Positions 48,059-58,099 of a stretch of 64,000 nt of DNA are shown one piece after another (the stretch's first letter is position 1; each line of letters opens with the position of its first letter). A program made the position numbers and the translations under genes. Under the pieces are notes generated by a model, which was not told the origin of the DNA, searched no databases, and saw only the letters and a program-made list of their open reading frames with translations. Source of the DNA: Hanleya hanleyi (Eukaryota > Mollusca > Polyplacophora > Lepidopleurida > Hanleyidae); the NCBI GenBank assembly GCA_036873755.1, contig JAVTVY010036957.1, forward strand, positions 107,824 to 171,823, written 5' to 3'.

Positions 48059-49343
48059 TTAGATATTTAAATTGATATAGTTACGTAGCTCCAGTTGAAA
48101 ATGAGCATCATCCCGATATCGGCTAGCTTTGGTATTCAAGAAGTTTTTCATGTCACTTTCCGGGATATCCTCATGCACACGGAGGCGAAAGGTCCGTTCA
48201 ACATGTACCGCTTGTACATTCTGTAAGGCCAATACCTTCATCTGCCAGGTCTTCAAATATGGTGGCCGTGTTGTAGAATACGCCGCCGGGGAATTTTCGT
48301 TTGCTGGTCTGGTCACAGATTTTCTCGTGACGGTGTAAGTTGACCGAGCTATCAAACGCGCGATGGCATTTACTACAACTGTATGACTGGGCATACCTGT
48401 TTATGTTCGTGATGTACGAGAAATGCCCGCCCGTGGCCGTGTGGTACAAATTCAATTTTATGGTTGTGTCGTATTTCCCCGCGGAACGATGTACGAGTCG
48501 GGCTGTGAGTTGTGGGTCGTCACTGTTGTCATCATCCACGTGTTGGGCTAGACTGTACACGACAATATTGACGTGGAATAAATTTTCCACCACATCCAGT
48601 TGTGATAACGGGACCCCGCGGAAGTGCTGTTTTTCCATGTTCTTTTCACGTAGGTATTTTTCCCAATAGCAGTTGGCCAATTTATCACAATGTTTGGGTG
48701 GACGTTTGTTGAGATGGATAGCCAGGTAGCGAAATAAACATTTCCGATCGGTGTACGGTCCATGGCTTCCACCGACTAAAGCGTACATGCCTTCTCTGTG
48801 TTTCAACCAGTCCGGGAGATGGATGGGGGCGCCGATAGGGTGGTCGATCATTTTAGTGACGTAAAACGTAACATTGGTCGTCATCTCTACTTGCCATTTG
48901 GTGTCGGGGCGTTGTTTTCGGGCCCATTCCAAACTATCCAAGCTTTCTAGTTGGTCCAGTACTGTGTCCAGGGACGGGCGATCGGTAATGGTGAAAGGCT
49001 GCTCGAACACCATTTTGTTACTGGGGTAATAGTACCGGAGCTGGCCTGTCTCTTTATGCCGTAATAAATACCCAAAAGTGAGATTTAATTTGAACGCTGT
49101 GGCTTGGTCCTCGAAAATAGTATAGGCGTAGTGGGGGAGACGGGCGTTTTCCTCTAACCGAAAATTGTATAAGTCCAATATCGGTCGATGGCGGTGAAAA
49201 CAGTGCCTGATAGTAGGCCAGTGCCGTTGGTAGATTGTACGCACATCTTGTTGTCTCGGTAGTATTTCTATAGGCGGGTCGTCAAGATCTGTGGTAAAAT
49301 TTCCCTCAGCAGTGGGCGAACAGGCGAACGGTGATCGTTGCAT
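48059..49343 (-). pseudogene. Polinton DNA polymerase B, N-terminal part only
   Basis: A 381-codon open frame (49343-48198) matches the region that precedes the exonuclease domain in Polinton-type protein-primed polymerases. Features seen: KCLFRYLAIHLNKRP, FRGVPLSQLDVVENLFHVNI, a C2H2/C-type zinc finger with Cys323, Cys326, His337 and Cys343, then FPGGVFYNTATIFEDLADEG. A second frame overlaps its end and runs to 48059 (about 60 residues from MKVLALQNV), suggesting a frameshift. Exonuclease motifs and the palm motifs are absent, and only ~640 bp of non-coding DNA separates the end from the TIR. The polymerase is therefore deleted, not just split. A TATA box precedes the start codon by ~90 nt. 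Confidence 0.75.
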
Positions 49344-49432
49344 GTTTGTACAGCGTGTAGAATATATTCGTATGATTGCGCAACAGGGCTTCGCCTAGAC
49401 ATTGAGAAAATGGATATAGATCTCGAAAACTG

Positions 49433-49444
49433 CCCCTTTTTATA
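49433..49444 (-). promoter_or_regulatory. TATA box of polymerase gene
   Basis: TATAAAAAGGGG on the minus strand, about 90 nt before ATG 49341-49343. The LINE poly-A tail lies ~160 bp further upstream, so the LINE landed just upstream of this core promoter. Confidence 0.6.
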
Positions 49445-49830
49445 GAAAAATACCCATCTATGTTCGGGAAAAACCCCCGACGTTCGACCAACGTATTTGT
49501 CAGCCGCCAATCACAGTTGCGCGAAATCGGTTTCATGTCAACGTACGCGATGACCTTTAGCGACGTATACCAAACGTACCGACTGGGCTATGGCCCGAAG
49601 CCAGGTTTTTTTTTTTTTTTATTAATATTTTTTTATTTTCACATATAGTAATAAGTACAGTATATTTACAAACAATTATAATAACAAAAGAATATACAAT
49701 ATACATTGACAAGCACATCACACAAAAACACATGTACTAGACGTAGACTAACACAGAAACACATTTTGATTTGGAGAGTAAATTAATCATGCCAACAGCC
49801 TTGAACGTATAGATATCATTATGTACTGTA

Positions 49831-51635
49831 TCACATTTGTTCAATTTTCTGAATAACACTTTCAACCGACGCCCATTTTTTATTGAATTTAGACATATTC
49901 ATATGCATTTTGGCAATTAATTTCTCTGTGGTATACTGTCTACAAATTACTCCAAGCAATAATCTAAAATTTAACGTATCTCGTGTAAATTTATTTCTAT
50001 AAATGTATTGTTTCGTAATAAGTAATATAGTATTGAGAAATAATTGTTCGCTATCCCACCCGTAGATAATATTCTGGTTAGTGAAGTTACCTCTATATTC
50101 CAAGGAGTTAATTAATCAGTTATGGAGCTCGTGCCACAACTGTTTTACGATTGGACAATACAGAAAAAGGTGTTCAATTGTTTCTTTATTTATTTTACAG
50201 TACGAACATTTATCATCAGTCCGTATTTTAATTTTGAACAAAAAGGAGTTCGTAGATAATGTTCTATGTAATATTTTATATTGCAAACTTCTTAATCTAG
50301 TCTCAGCTGTACTTATGAAGCTACGCATATATATATTTGATCATTTGGTGTCCAGATCGAACGGCAAAATCTCCTCCCAGTGTCGCTCTGGTTTATTCAC
50401 CAGCTCATTTTCCGAATTTAAAATGTCATAGTAGCATCTACACCCCTTTCCTCGCCTTACCAAAACCGCCTTTGACGTTCCCAGGACCGGTGCATACAAC
50501 TCAGAGAGAATTTCCTTTTTACACAATTGTTCCTTCCATTCTTCGGGAATTCTTTTCACCAAACGCACATAATCTACAATTGTTCCTTTCAACCCAAACT
50601 TACTCTTAAAATCATGAAAGGATAGTATTTCGCCTCTATCACTTACAATGTCGCGAATGTACCGGATTTTATTTTCAAACCAATTTTTAATAAAGAAAGA
50701 GGGATGTTTCAAGTTATTGTTATACCACAATGGTTCGTCGAGATATTCTGTTATGGTTTCTGGTTTCATTTTACTTTGGCATAGATGCCAGGCTTTGAAA
50801 ACATCTTTCCAGAATGGATTTGATAATTCTTCATAAAAAGTGTTGATGTGTTCACCGCCAGTATCTAACATAAGTGTTGATTCAGGTAGATCGTCCAAGA
50901 TAAGACAGTTCCACTTTCTACTATGCAGAAGTAGCCGTTTTATCCAGGATATTTTTAAACTGTGAATAAAATTTGCCACGTTTACCATTCGCAACCCTCC
51001 CTTGTTATAATCTTGAGCAATTATTTTCCTTTGAATTCTATCACTACCTCCGTTCCAAATAAATTTAAAGAGGATTGAGTTGAGCTCTTGTATAAACTCG
51101 TTGGGCGGGTTTGGCAAGACAAGGAAGAGGTGCGTTAGTTTTGACAGAGCAGTTGATTTTATTATTGTTATTTTACCTAAGATTGTTAAATTTCTTAATT
51201 TCCATTTACTCAGTTCTTTTTTCAATTCCTCGAGCTTTGCCAAATAGTTTATTTTCCAAATGTCCATGAAATTGATGGTAGATAGATTTATTCCCAAGAG
51301 ATTAAAGTCTGTAACCCAATCCAGCTTAACGTCCTGGCACAAACGTATTTCAGATCCAGTCAAGGTTCCTATCCATACTGCTTTAGTTTTCTCTATATTT
51401 AATCTCAATCCAGATATTTTGTAAAAGTGGTTAATTGTCTCGAGTGCTTTTCTTAGTGATTGTTCAGAACCGTCAAGGATCAGCTGTGTGTCATCCGCGT
51501 ACTGACTTATTTTATATTCTACGTCACCAATTGTCATGCCTTTAATATCTTTGTCTTTTCGGATCATAACACCAAGAATTTCGGCACACAAAAGGAATAG
51601 ATATGGTGATATAGGATCACCCTGCCGACATCCTT
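49831..51635 (-). pseudogene. LINE RT C-terminal part and zinc knuckle
   Basis: Continues the RT with EGCRQGDPISPYLFLLCAEI and the catalytic YADD in YKISQYADDTQLILDGS, then the thumb region. In-frame TGA codons at 50341-50343 and 50116-50118 interrupt it. Between them lies the Cys/His motif CSYCKINKETIEHLFLYC typical of L1/Tx1-type C termini. The frame finally ends at 49831. Plus-strand frames over this region are shadows. Confidence 0.85.
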
Positions 51636-51646
51636 CTGATTGAATC

Positions 51647-53530
51647 TCAGAAGTTGAAGGCCTTCATTACTGCTTCCAAAAATGACCACGACACAGAGTC
51701 AAAAGCTTTTTCGAAGTCAATTAATAAAAGCAGTCCGGGTATATCTTTTAATTTACTAGTTAACATCAGGTCATAGATCAATCTTATATTTTCTCCGATG
51801 TAGCGACCCTGGACAAATCCCTTCTGATCCTCACAAATCAGTTTATCTAAAACTAACTTAATTCTATTTCCGATACAGGATGAAGCTAACTTATAGATCA
51901 CGTTCAACAGCGTAATAGGTCGCCAGTTCTTCAGTAAATTGCGATTTTTTTCAGGTTTTGGGAGACATGTTATAACTCCTTGCCTTTGACTAATAGAAAG
52001 TTCGCCTTTGTAATAACCAGCGTTGATGGATCTTAGCACAAAATATCCAATTTGTCTCCAAATTTTTTTTAAAAATTCTGCAGGAAAGCCGTCGATGCCT
52101 GGACTTTTTTCGTTTTGTGTATTCTTCAAAGCACGTGTCAGCTCTTCATAGGTAATTTCCCCCTCTAAGTTTGCAGATTCTTGTTCAGTTAATTTATCGA
52201 ATTTCAGTGAGTTCAAGGTTTTTTCAATGTTGTCATTGCACGACGTTTCTGTTTTGTTACTATATAAGCTCTCGTAATATTTTTTTTGTTCAACTATTAT
52301 AAGTTTGCTATCATAAAGGTTTTCTCCAGTATCTAGTGTTAATTTAGTCATCAGTTTATTGGTATAATTCCTCTTTTCAAGTCCTAAAAAGTATTTGGTG
52401 CGTTCCTCACCCTTATCTGCCCATTTCGCCTTTGTCCTTGCAATTATACCTTGATTTTTTTCTTTTCTAATATTTTCTAATTTTTCTTTGGATTCGCATA
52501 GCCTAGTTATGTTTCCTGTGTCTACATTTAAAAAGTTTTGTTCCACTTCTTTTTCTAGGATGTCGATTTCCTTTTCTAAACAAGTTTCTTCCTTTTCCCG
52601 CTGCTTTTCTTTAATTGAAGCATATTTTATTGTTTCACCTCTTAATCTCATCAGTAGAGTTTCTAAAAACAATTCGTCTGTTATATCTAGTTCTAATTTT
52701 GAATTGTCTGAATTGGGTAAAGAGTCTCTGTTATATGGTTTGGGAGCATAGTCATCCACAACTGAGTTAATCTTATCTTTCACCATGTTAATATAATCTA
52801 TGTCCCGGAGTAGAGAACAGTTGAATTTCCAATATGATCTTCCCCTGTCTGTATTTGTAAATTTACATTTGATCACAATAGCAGAATGGTCAGTTCTGTA
52901 GCCTGGCTTAATATCTGTGTCAGTTGTTATATTAAAAATATCAGGTGATGTTAGAAAGAAATCTAGTCGAGCCTGTTGTCGAGGATGTTTTCTTCGCCAA
53001 GTATACCTGCGTTCATCCTTGTGGTTTATTCTCCAAACGTCTGTATAACTGTGATTATTCATTAGATCCAGGACAATTTTTCTAGCCTGTGGGTGGTTGA
53101 CGTGTTTATAATTTTCAGTGTCCACTGCTGGGTCCAATACCAAGTTCCAATCACCACAAATAATAACAGAAAGGTTGTCCAGGTCTAATATAATTCTATT
53201 CACCTTATTAAAAAAGCTGGGATTGTCGGTGTTTGGACCATAAATGTTTGCAAGGGTGATAGGTGTGCCATGTATCGCTAAGCTCATTATCAGGTAATTT
53301 CCACCTGGATCTTTTATGATTTTTTCAATTTTGTAGTCAAAATTGTCATTAACAAGAATCAAGAGACCACGACAGTTAGATCGGAAGGGACATGTCCAGG
53401 CATCTAAGCCCCACTCGGATCTAATATTATTTGCAGTTTTTGTATCAGTGTGTGTGTCCTGTAAACAGATTATTGAATATTGTTTTTTTCGGAGATAATT
53501 GAAAACGTCGTACCGTTTTTTGGAGTCGAT
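51647..53530 (-). pseudogene. LINE endonuclease-RT, N-terminal part
   Basis: The frame is open from about 53530 to 51647 (ATG at 53362 is internal). Endonuclease: KKQYSIICLQDTHTDT, PITLANIYGPNTDNP, IICGDWNLVLDPAVDT, RYTWRRKHPRQQARLDFFL, RTDHSAIVI. Charged linker follows. RT fingers/palm: KSPGIDGFPAEFLKK, WRPITLLNVIYKLASSCIGN, DQKGFVQGRYIGENIR, LLLIDFEKAFDSVSWSF, with the first catalytic Asp in FEKAFD. It ends at a TGA directly after KAFNF. About 35 residues usual for the family are missing before the next RT block, so this is an internal deletion with a frame change near 51640. Confidence 0.85.
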
Positions 53531-54414
53531 AAAGATAACTTTATTGACACTGAAACACAGTCACATGGCTGGTTATATGGTCATTTGGCACAAAAGGACG
53601 AAAATACAACTGTCAGTGTGAAACAATGTGTTCGATGGAACGGGGCGAGGAAGATTTTATTTTTATAGTTTGGCAGATCGTATTTCAGTAAAAAACACGG
53701 GGAACCCTCTCCACAGGCATTTTACACCAAATAGCTGAACCCATGGAGACCAATATACATAATCTATAGGTGTTGTACCATGTTATTGTGGCCAGCCTAT
53801 GATAGAGTGCCACCCCAGTGTCGAGCGTTTATTGTCCAGTTTGCACAAGCAAAGAAAAATTACAACGTTCGTCAAACGTATGCTGAGCGACAGAGCATGA
53901 CGTCATCGGGGGACCTTCATGTGCTCTTCCGTGGTATGTATGAATGACTTAGATATGAATGAATGAATTAGTTTGATATAATTTTGTTTGGTACGGATGA
54001 TTTAAAAGGGTGGAAATCATCCGTACAGGTCTGTTTCCGTCTGTTTGTGTAAGAAAAATGGCTGCCCAAGGCCAATTTCCCCGGATAATAGTTCCATTCA
54101 AACGGCAGCCCCATCTGTACACTCTGACGCAAGGGAGACAACTCGGTCTAGACCAATTCCTCTTGTAGGCAGTGATCTCCCCCGAATCGCACATTTCCAT
54201 ATATTTTGCTTGTATTAGGGGGTGGTCGTTTTTTGTGGATTTACTATGGGCTGTGAGGTTGATCATGTAGAATACGATGGGAAAAGCTATGAATTTTTTT
54301 TAAGTACCGGGTAGGCTTGTTTTTACATTCATACGGGTTCTGTGCATAGGTGCATACTGGATGAACATTTTGAGGTCTGGGGCACTAGTGGCCCGATTGG
54401 GTAGAGTGAGGTCT
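53531..54414. other. Polinton internal DNA right of the LINE
   Basis: A 105-codon minus-strand frame (53949-54266) and a 62-codon plus-strand frame (53480-53668) have no recognised content. This may be remains of polymerase 5' flank or small Polinton genes; unresolved. Confidence 0.35.
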
Positions 54415-54905
54415 TATTTTGAAGCTCTCGTGAAGGCGCACTGGACTAGGGTGTTGTTTGTTTGCATTATTCTGCGCATGCGCAGACAGGCCGTATTATG
54501 GAAATAGCCGTTTTGAGGTCGAGGTGAGCCCCTAGTGGGCCTATGGTGTCGTATGAGGCATCAATGTAAAGCAGTCATGAAGGAGCATGCGCCTGGACTA
54601 GTGTGTTGTTTGTTTTCAACATTTTGCGCATGCGCAGTAGACAAAGTGTACGAAGATACACGTTTTCGGGCCGAGGTGGGCCGCTAGTGGGCCTATGGTG
54701 TCGTATGAGGTATCAATGTGAAGCAGTCGTTAGGGAGCATCCCGCGGGCTGGCTGAAACGTAAAACTGCCGTCATTCTGCGCATGCGCAGTAGACAAAGG
54801 GTATAGAAATAGACGTTTTGGGGTCTAGGTATGCAACTAGTGTTCTGATTGGGTCGAGTGATGTCTTATTTTAAAACTCTCATGAAGGAGTACTCTACTG
54901 CACTA
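54415..54905. repeat. ~153-bp tandem repeat with TGCGCATGCGCA
   Basis: Three degenerate units; the palindrome is at 54473-54484, 54625-54636 and 54778-54789 (spacing 152 and 153). Each unit has CTGGACTAG.GTGTTGTTTG before the palindrome and GGGCCTATGGTGTCGTATGA after it. Both blocks resemble parts of the 38-41 kb array. TGCGCATGCGCA fits the NRF1 consensus; binding is not shown. Confidence 0.8.
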
Positions 54906-54997
54906 CATGCCCCATATTGGGCATTCATGCTTACACAGAAAACACACAAGACAGGGTATTGAGATTTCTTTTTTTTTCTCTTTTTTTCTTCTTTTTT

Positions 54998-55003
54998 TTT
55001 ATT
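54998..55003 (-). terminator. Polyadenylation signal after protease gene
   Basis: AATAAA on the minus strand, ~75 nt beyond the protease stop and the first canonical signal after the capsid block. It is followed by a pyrimidine/purine-rich low-complexity tract. Confidence 0.5.
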
Positions 55004-55078
55004 CAGTGAACAACAACAACGTGAGAACAACCACGTGAAAAACTGAAGCCCAGAACAGGGGCCTTTACGTGAAAAAAT

Positions 55079-55552
55079 TTAAGCCCAGAACGGGACTTGT
55101 ACATTGAAATGAACGGCAGCCCAGTCATATACGAGTACATCTCGGTCCTCGGCCTTGGGGTACTCGTCAAACATGTGGACGATGGTAGATAAGGGTCTTC
55201 CCCGACATCGATGGTACAGGTAAAACAAGCAATATTGTCCGCACACCATACTGTCCAGGCTTTGCAACGTTTTAGTATTCCAACACCACGTCTCTGTGCC
55301 TTGATCCATGAAGTCTGTTAAATCGGAATGGAGGGGTGGTAGGCCGTACGGATCAAAGTATTCGCCCTGCTCTTCTGTCAAGTACACGGCCACCTAGTGT
55401 TCACCGGGTCGATCCATCGGGTCTGTATTCAGGACGTAAGCAGCAGGATACACACGGTCTAATGGGAAAACGTCTCGGGCGAACACTCCTTGAAAGACCA
55501 TGCGTGTCCCTGCATCAGTCTCCAGCACGGTGCGTATCTGGTCTGTATCCAT
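55079..55552 (-). pseudogene. Adenain-like cysteine protease (Polinton), one in-frame stop
   Basis: Processes capsid precursors in adenoviruses and is a Polinton hallmark. The start is ATG 55550-55552, 1 nt after the major capsid stop; the frame stays open upstream but has no ATG there. Before the break: DVFPLDRVYPAAYVLNTDP and a His at residue 52, the expected catalytic His. A TAG at 55394-55396 follows that His directly. Beyond it the same frame continues with GEYFDPYG (Asp candidate) and LQSLDSMVCGQYCLFYLYHR (Gln and nucleophile Cys), to the stop at 55079. About 158 codons in total, small for adenain (about 200) but normal for Polintons. The break makes it non-functional unless the base is a sequencing error. 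Confidence 0.85.
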
Positions 55553-55553
55553 G

Positions 55554-56862
55554 TTAGGTGGCAAAGTCACACAGGACGTTACGGCTTTTATCGATTTGAA
55601 TAATGTTGTCAAACTCAGCGTAGCAAATCACATTGATGGTTTTCGGTAAAGGTGTCCCGAAATGCAGTTCCAAGCGTAAGTAAGTTGCCTTTCTTGACGA
55701 GACTCAGTTGATGATCGTTGTCTAAGGTGGGAGTCAGATCAAAACAGAACAATGTGTACCCTCTGCCGAAATCGTCTCGACTGATCATATTTCCCTCGTC
55801 GTGGTTGATTTGGCCAGTTGCTGTGAAGAGGTTCAGATAGCTCCGGATGTAATTGTCCGTTCCGAAATTAGGTTGTAAGGGGCGTGCCGGTACCTGTTGG
55901 CCATCCACATGCAGGACCACGAAATTGATGTTGAACGCTTTTAGGTTGAACGGATTCCTCGAGAGAATCCCATTATAACTGACGTTCTCCACACAGGCTA
56001 GGGTTAAACGCTTGGGCAAATCCCCCAGGAACAGGTTTTCTTGATTGACAGTCATATTGCTTTTAGGAACGGAAAAGACCTTGGTCTGTACTCGTCGAAT
56101 CGGGTACTGGGCTGGTTTTTTCTCCAAGGCTCTGATGTGCCCCAACTGTACACCTGGGCTCGGTTTCACTTTGCGTACAAACAGACTTGCCTCTTGGATG
56201 ACAATGTTATACTCGAGGTCCTCATTCGGGGCCATCAAGGCAAACGCAGGCGTTGCGCGCACTAGTCGTATTTTGACAGGTACTCCATTCAAGAGGTATC
56301 GGTCCTGCATGAATAAGTCCGCATGCAGACGTCCCATCATATCGACCGAGTGACTCTCTGCTGTGGCATCCACTCTCTCCGTATAGCCGTCATTATCAGG
56401 ACTCGCTTCCATCTTGCCTGGGGTATCTCAGTAGAACAACGGGGCTGTCAAATACGACTCTTTAGCGTCACGCCCGTAGGGTAACAGCGTTTCGATGTAG
56501 GCTCGGTACGGGTACGTGTTGGTCGAGGCGCTCACCAGTTTATCACTCAGGGCTATATCCACTTGCTGGAATAGCGAATGAAGCCAGAGATTCACTGGAC
56601 CCACGGGTGCATCTGCTTTGAGGACTGACCCATCTTTATTGGTGATTTTAGCTTTCACATATAGGTACGTATGGGCTAAATCCAGGTAGGTCGTATCTGC
56701 GTTGGTGATGGTGAATTCAATGGGGCCTGTGGCTGTAATGCTGGAAAGGGGCAGATGTTCCACCCATTGACCCTCTTCGGCACTGGTCTGAGTAGGTGGG
56801 ACGGTCCATAAACCAAATTCACTGTTGGTAGAAGGACACGACTCGGCATGGATGAAAGCCAT
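55554..56862 (-). pseudogene. Polinton major capsid protein, one stop and one frameshift
   Basis: Double jelly-roll type capsid protein (hexon-like), by position and sequence. The N-terminal part, 56862-56428, is open (ESCPSTNSEFGLWTVPPTQT, YLDLAHTYLYVKAKI, NLWLHSLFQQVDIALSD, YPYRAYIETLLPYGRDAKES). A TGA lies at 56428-56430; the same frame continues from 56427 to about 55670 (FVRKVKPSPGVQLGHIRALE, DDFGRGYTLFCFDLTP). Near 55670 the conserved C-terminal sequence moves to another frame (CYAEFDNII, DKSRNVLCDF) and ends at TAA 55554-55556, just before the protease ATG. The open frame ending at 55615 is thus an out-of-frame end. Roughly 435 codons overall. Confidence 0.85.
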
Positions 56863-56864
56863 CT

Positions 56865-57269
56865 TTAAGAAAAGATATCCTGGGTCTTCGATGTGCGTCG
56901 TCGCTGGGACGGTCGTCGACTGGTGCGTGGTCTCGGTGGTGCAGGTCTTTTATTCCCTACGGTGCGTTGTGCTTTGGTGACCAAGACGCCTCCCGCTTCT
57001 TTGGCTCGACGTTTCAGTGCTTCTTTGGGTGCCGCACCGCCCAAGACATCACCCGCGACTTGCAGTCTACTGCGCACCGCTTGTTTGCCGATCGCTTTGA
57101 CCCCACGCGTCACCAAGGGCAGGAACGTTTTGACGATGCTCCCGAGTATGTTCCCCAGCCCATGTCCTCGTCGCATGCGTGTACCTGCAAAGACAGGAAA
57201 GCTACCCCCGGCCTGTTTGGTGTAATGATCGACGTAACTGGCTGTATGGCATTGATAAGGCACCTTCAT
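56865..57269 (-). CDS. Small basic Polinton virion-type protein
   Basis: Intact, 134 codons, starting 1 nt inside the stop of the minor capsid gene (TAATG overlap) and ending 2 nt before the major capsid ATG. N-terminal block: GGSFPVFAGTRMRRGHGLGN followed by hydrophobic ILGSIVKTFLPLV. C-terminal third is very basic and Pro/Ser-rich (RPAPPRPRTSRRPSQRRRTS). The G-x-F..RGHGLG motif and hydrophobic-then-basic layout recall adenovirus core or minor capsid precursors (pX/pVI style) and occur in many Polintons at this place. A structural role next to DNA or membrane is inference. Confidence 0.7.
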   Translation of the reverse strand: MKVPYQCHTASYVDHYTKQAGGSFPVFAGTRMRRGHGLGNILGSIVKTFLPLVTRGVKAIGKQAVRSRLQVAGDVLGGAAPKEALKRRAKEAGGVLVTKAQRTVGNKRPAPPRPRTSRRPSQRRRTSKTQDIFS

Positions 57270-58066
57270 TATGCAAAGTAAACCGCTCGGACTTGACGGA
57301 AATGAAGTGTCAGCACCACTTTCCCACGCTCGAATGCAATCGGTTGACCGGTGTCGTCTCTTATATCGATGACGATGGAGCTAATATCGGTCTGACTGAC
57401 CGGTAGATACACGATATGCCTGAAACTGTGGGTGACTTGAGCTCCATACGTGACTTTCACCGGGCAGACGCGCAGTAGAGGTACGTTGCTGTTGCCGACA
57501 ATGTGTGCATCGACCACGTCCGAGTAGATGTACAGGCCATACATACCACCACGCATGTCCATCGGGATGTGGGCTCTCTCGCCGGTGGGGCCAGCGTACC
57601 CCCGTAGATTGAGACCCAGCATTTGCTGTAGGGTAGGACTGAGTTCGACACTCACGTTGGAGCTGAGCGTGAGATTGGCCTTGTCGTTGTGTGCGTTGTA
57701 ATCGAAGTCCACATGATTTTTGAAGGGGAAAGATTTGATGGGTTTTGAAGTATTCGTGAGACTTATAAGTACTCGAAGAGACTTATAATGCATCAGACTT
57801 CTCAGTCCACCCATGAACTCCTTGGGGGTATCGTATTGACCTTCGGGTAGTTTGAGTCGAGTTTCTTGTCCTTCGTAGGTCACCTCGTACCATACTTCAT
57901 TGGCTCGCACGTTGTACCACGAATAAGGGTATTGGATATCCACGAGTCCACATTCCCAGCGTCCAGGTAAATGCAACGGTTGCGGTAACTGGGTCACGTA
58001 CTTGGTCAAGGTGTTGTCAGGAAACACATCAGCCGAGCTGTTACTGGGTAGGGTGAGGTAAAACAT
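57269..58066 (-). CDS. Polinton minor capsid protein (penton-like)
   Basis: Intact frame of 265 codons, the usual size of the single jelly-roll penton protein. Recognised blocks: SSADVFPDNTLTKYVTQLPQ, LPGRWECGLVDIQYPYSWYN, VELSPTLQQMLGL, and the C-terminal VVLTLHFRQVRAVYF. It lies directly upstream of the small basic protein and the major capsid gene, the standard Polinton order. No stop or frameshift seen. Assignment rests on motif recognition and neighbourhood; the fold itself cannot be shown here. Confidence 0.85.
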   Translation of the reverse strand: MFYLTLPSNSSADVFPDNTLTKYVTQLPQPLHLPGRWECGLVDIQYPYSWYNVRANEVWYEVTYEGQETRLKLPEGQYDTPKEFMGGLRSLMHYKSLRVLISLTNTSKPIKSFPFKNHVDFDYNAHNDKANLTLSSNVSVELSPTLQQMLGLNLRGYAGPTGERAHIPMDMRGGMYGLYIYSDVVDAHIVGNSNVPLLRVCPVKVTYGAQVTHSFRHIVYLPVSQTDISSIVIDIRDDTGQPIAFERGKVVLTLHFRQVRAVYFA

Positions 58067-58099
58067 GACGACTGAGCTTTCCTGCTGCTGCTGTTGGTT

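Larger units (their letters stand above)
49606..53530 (-). mobile_element. 5'-truncated L1/Tx1-like LINE nested in Polinton
   Basis: The minus-strand order is APE-type endonuclease, reverse transcriptase, C-terminal Cys/His zinc knuckle, then an A tract (T15 at 49606-49620). Coding similarity begins within the endonuclease at about 53530, so the 5' end and any ORF1 are missing. Polinton sequence lies on both sides. Target site duplications are not recognisable by eye. The element is broken in at least three places. Confidence 0.85.

Noticed and set aside
53480..53668. 62-codon plus-strand frame at the LINE 5' junction
   Set aside because: Its first part is antisense to the LINE endonuclease; no support for a gene.
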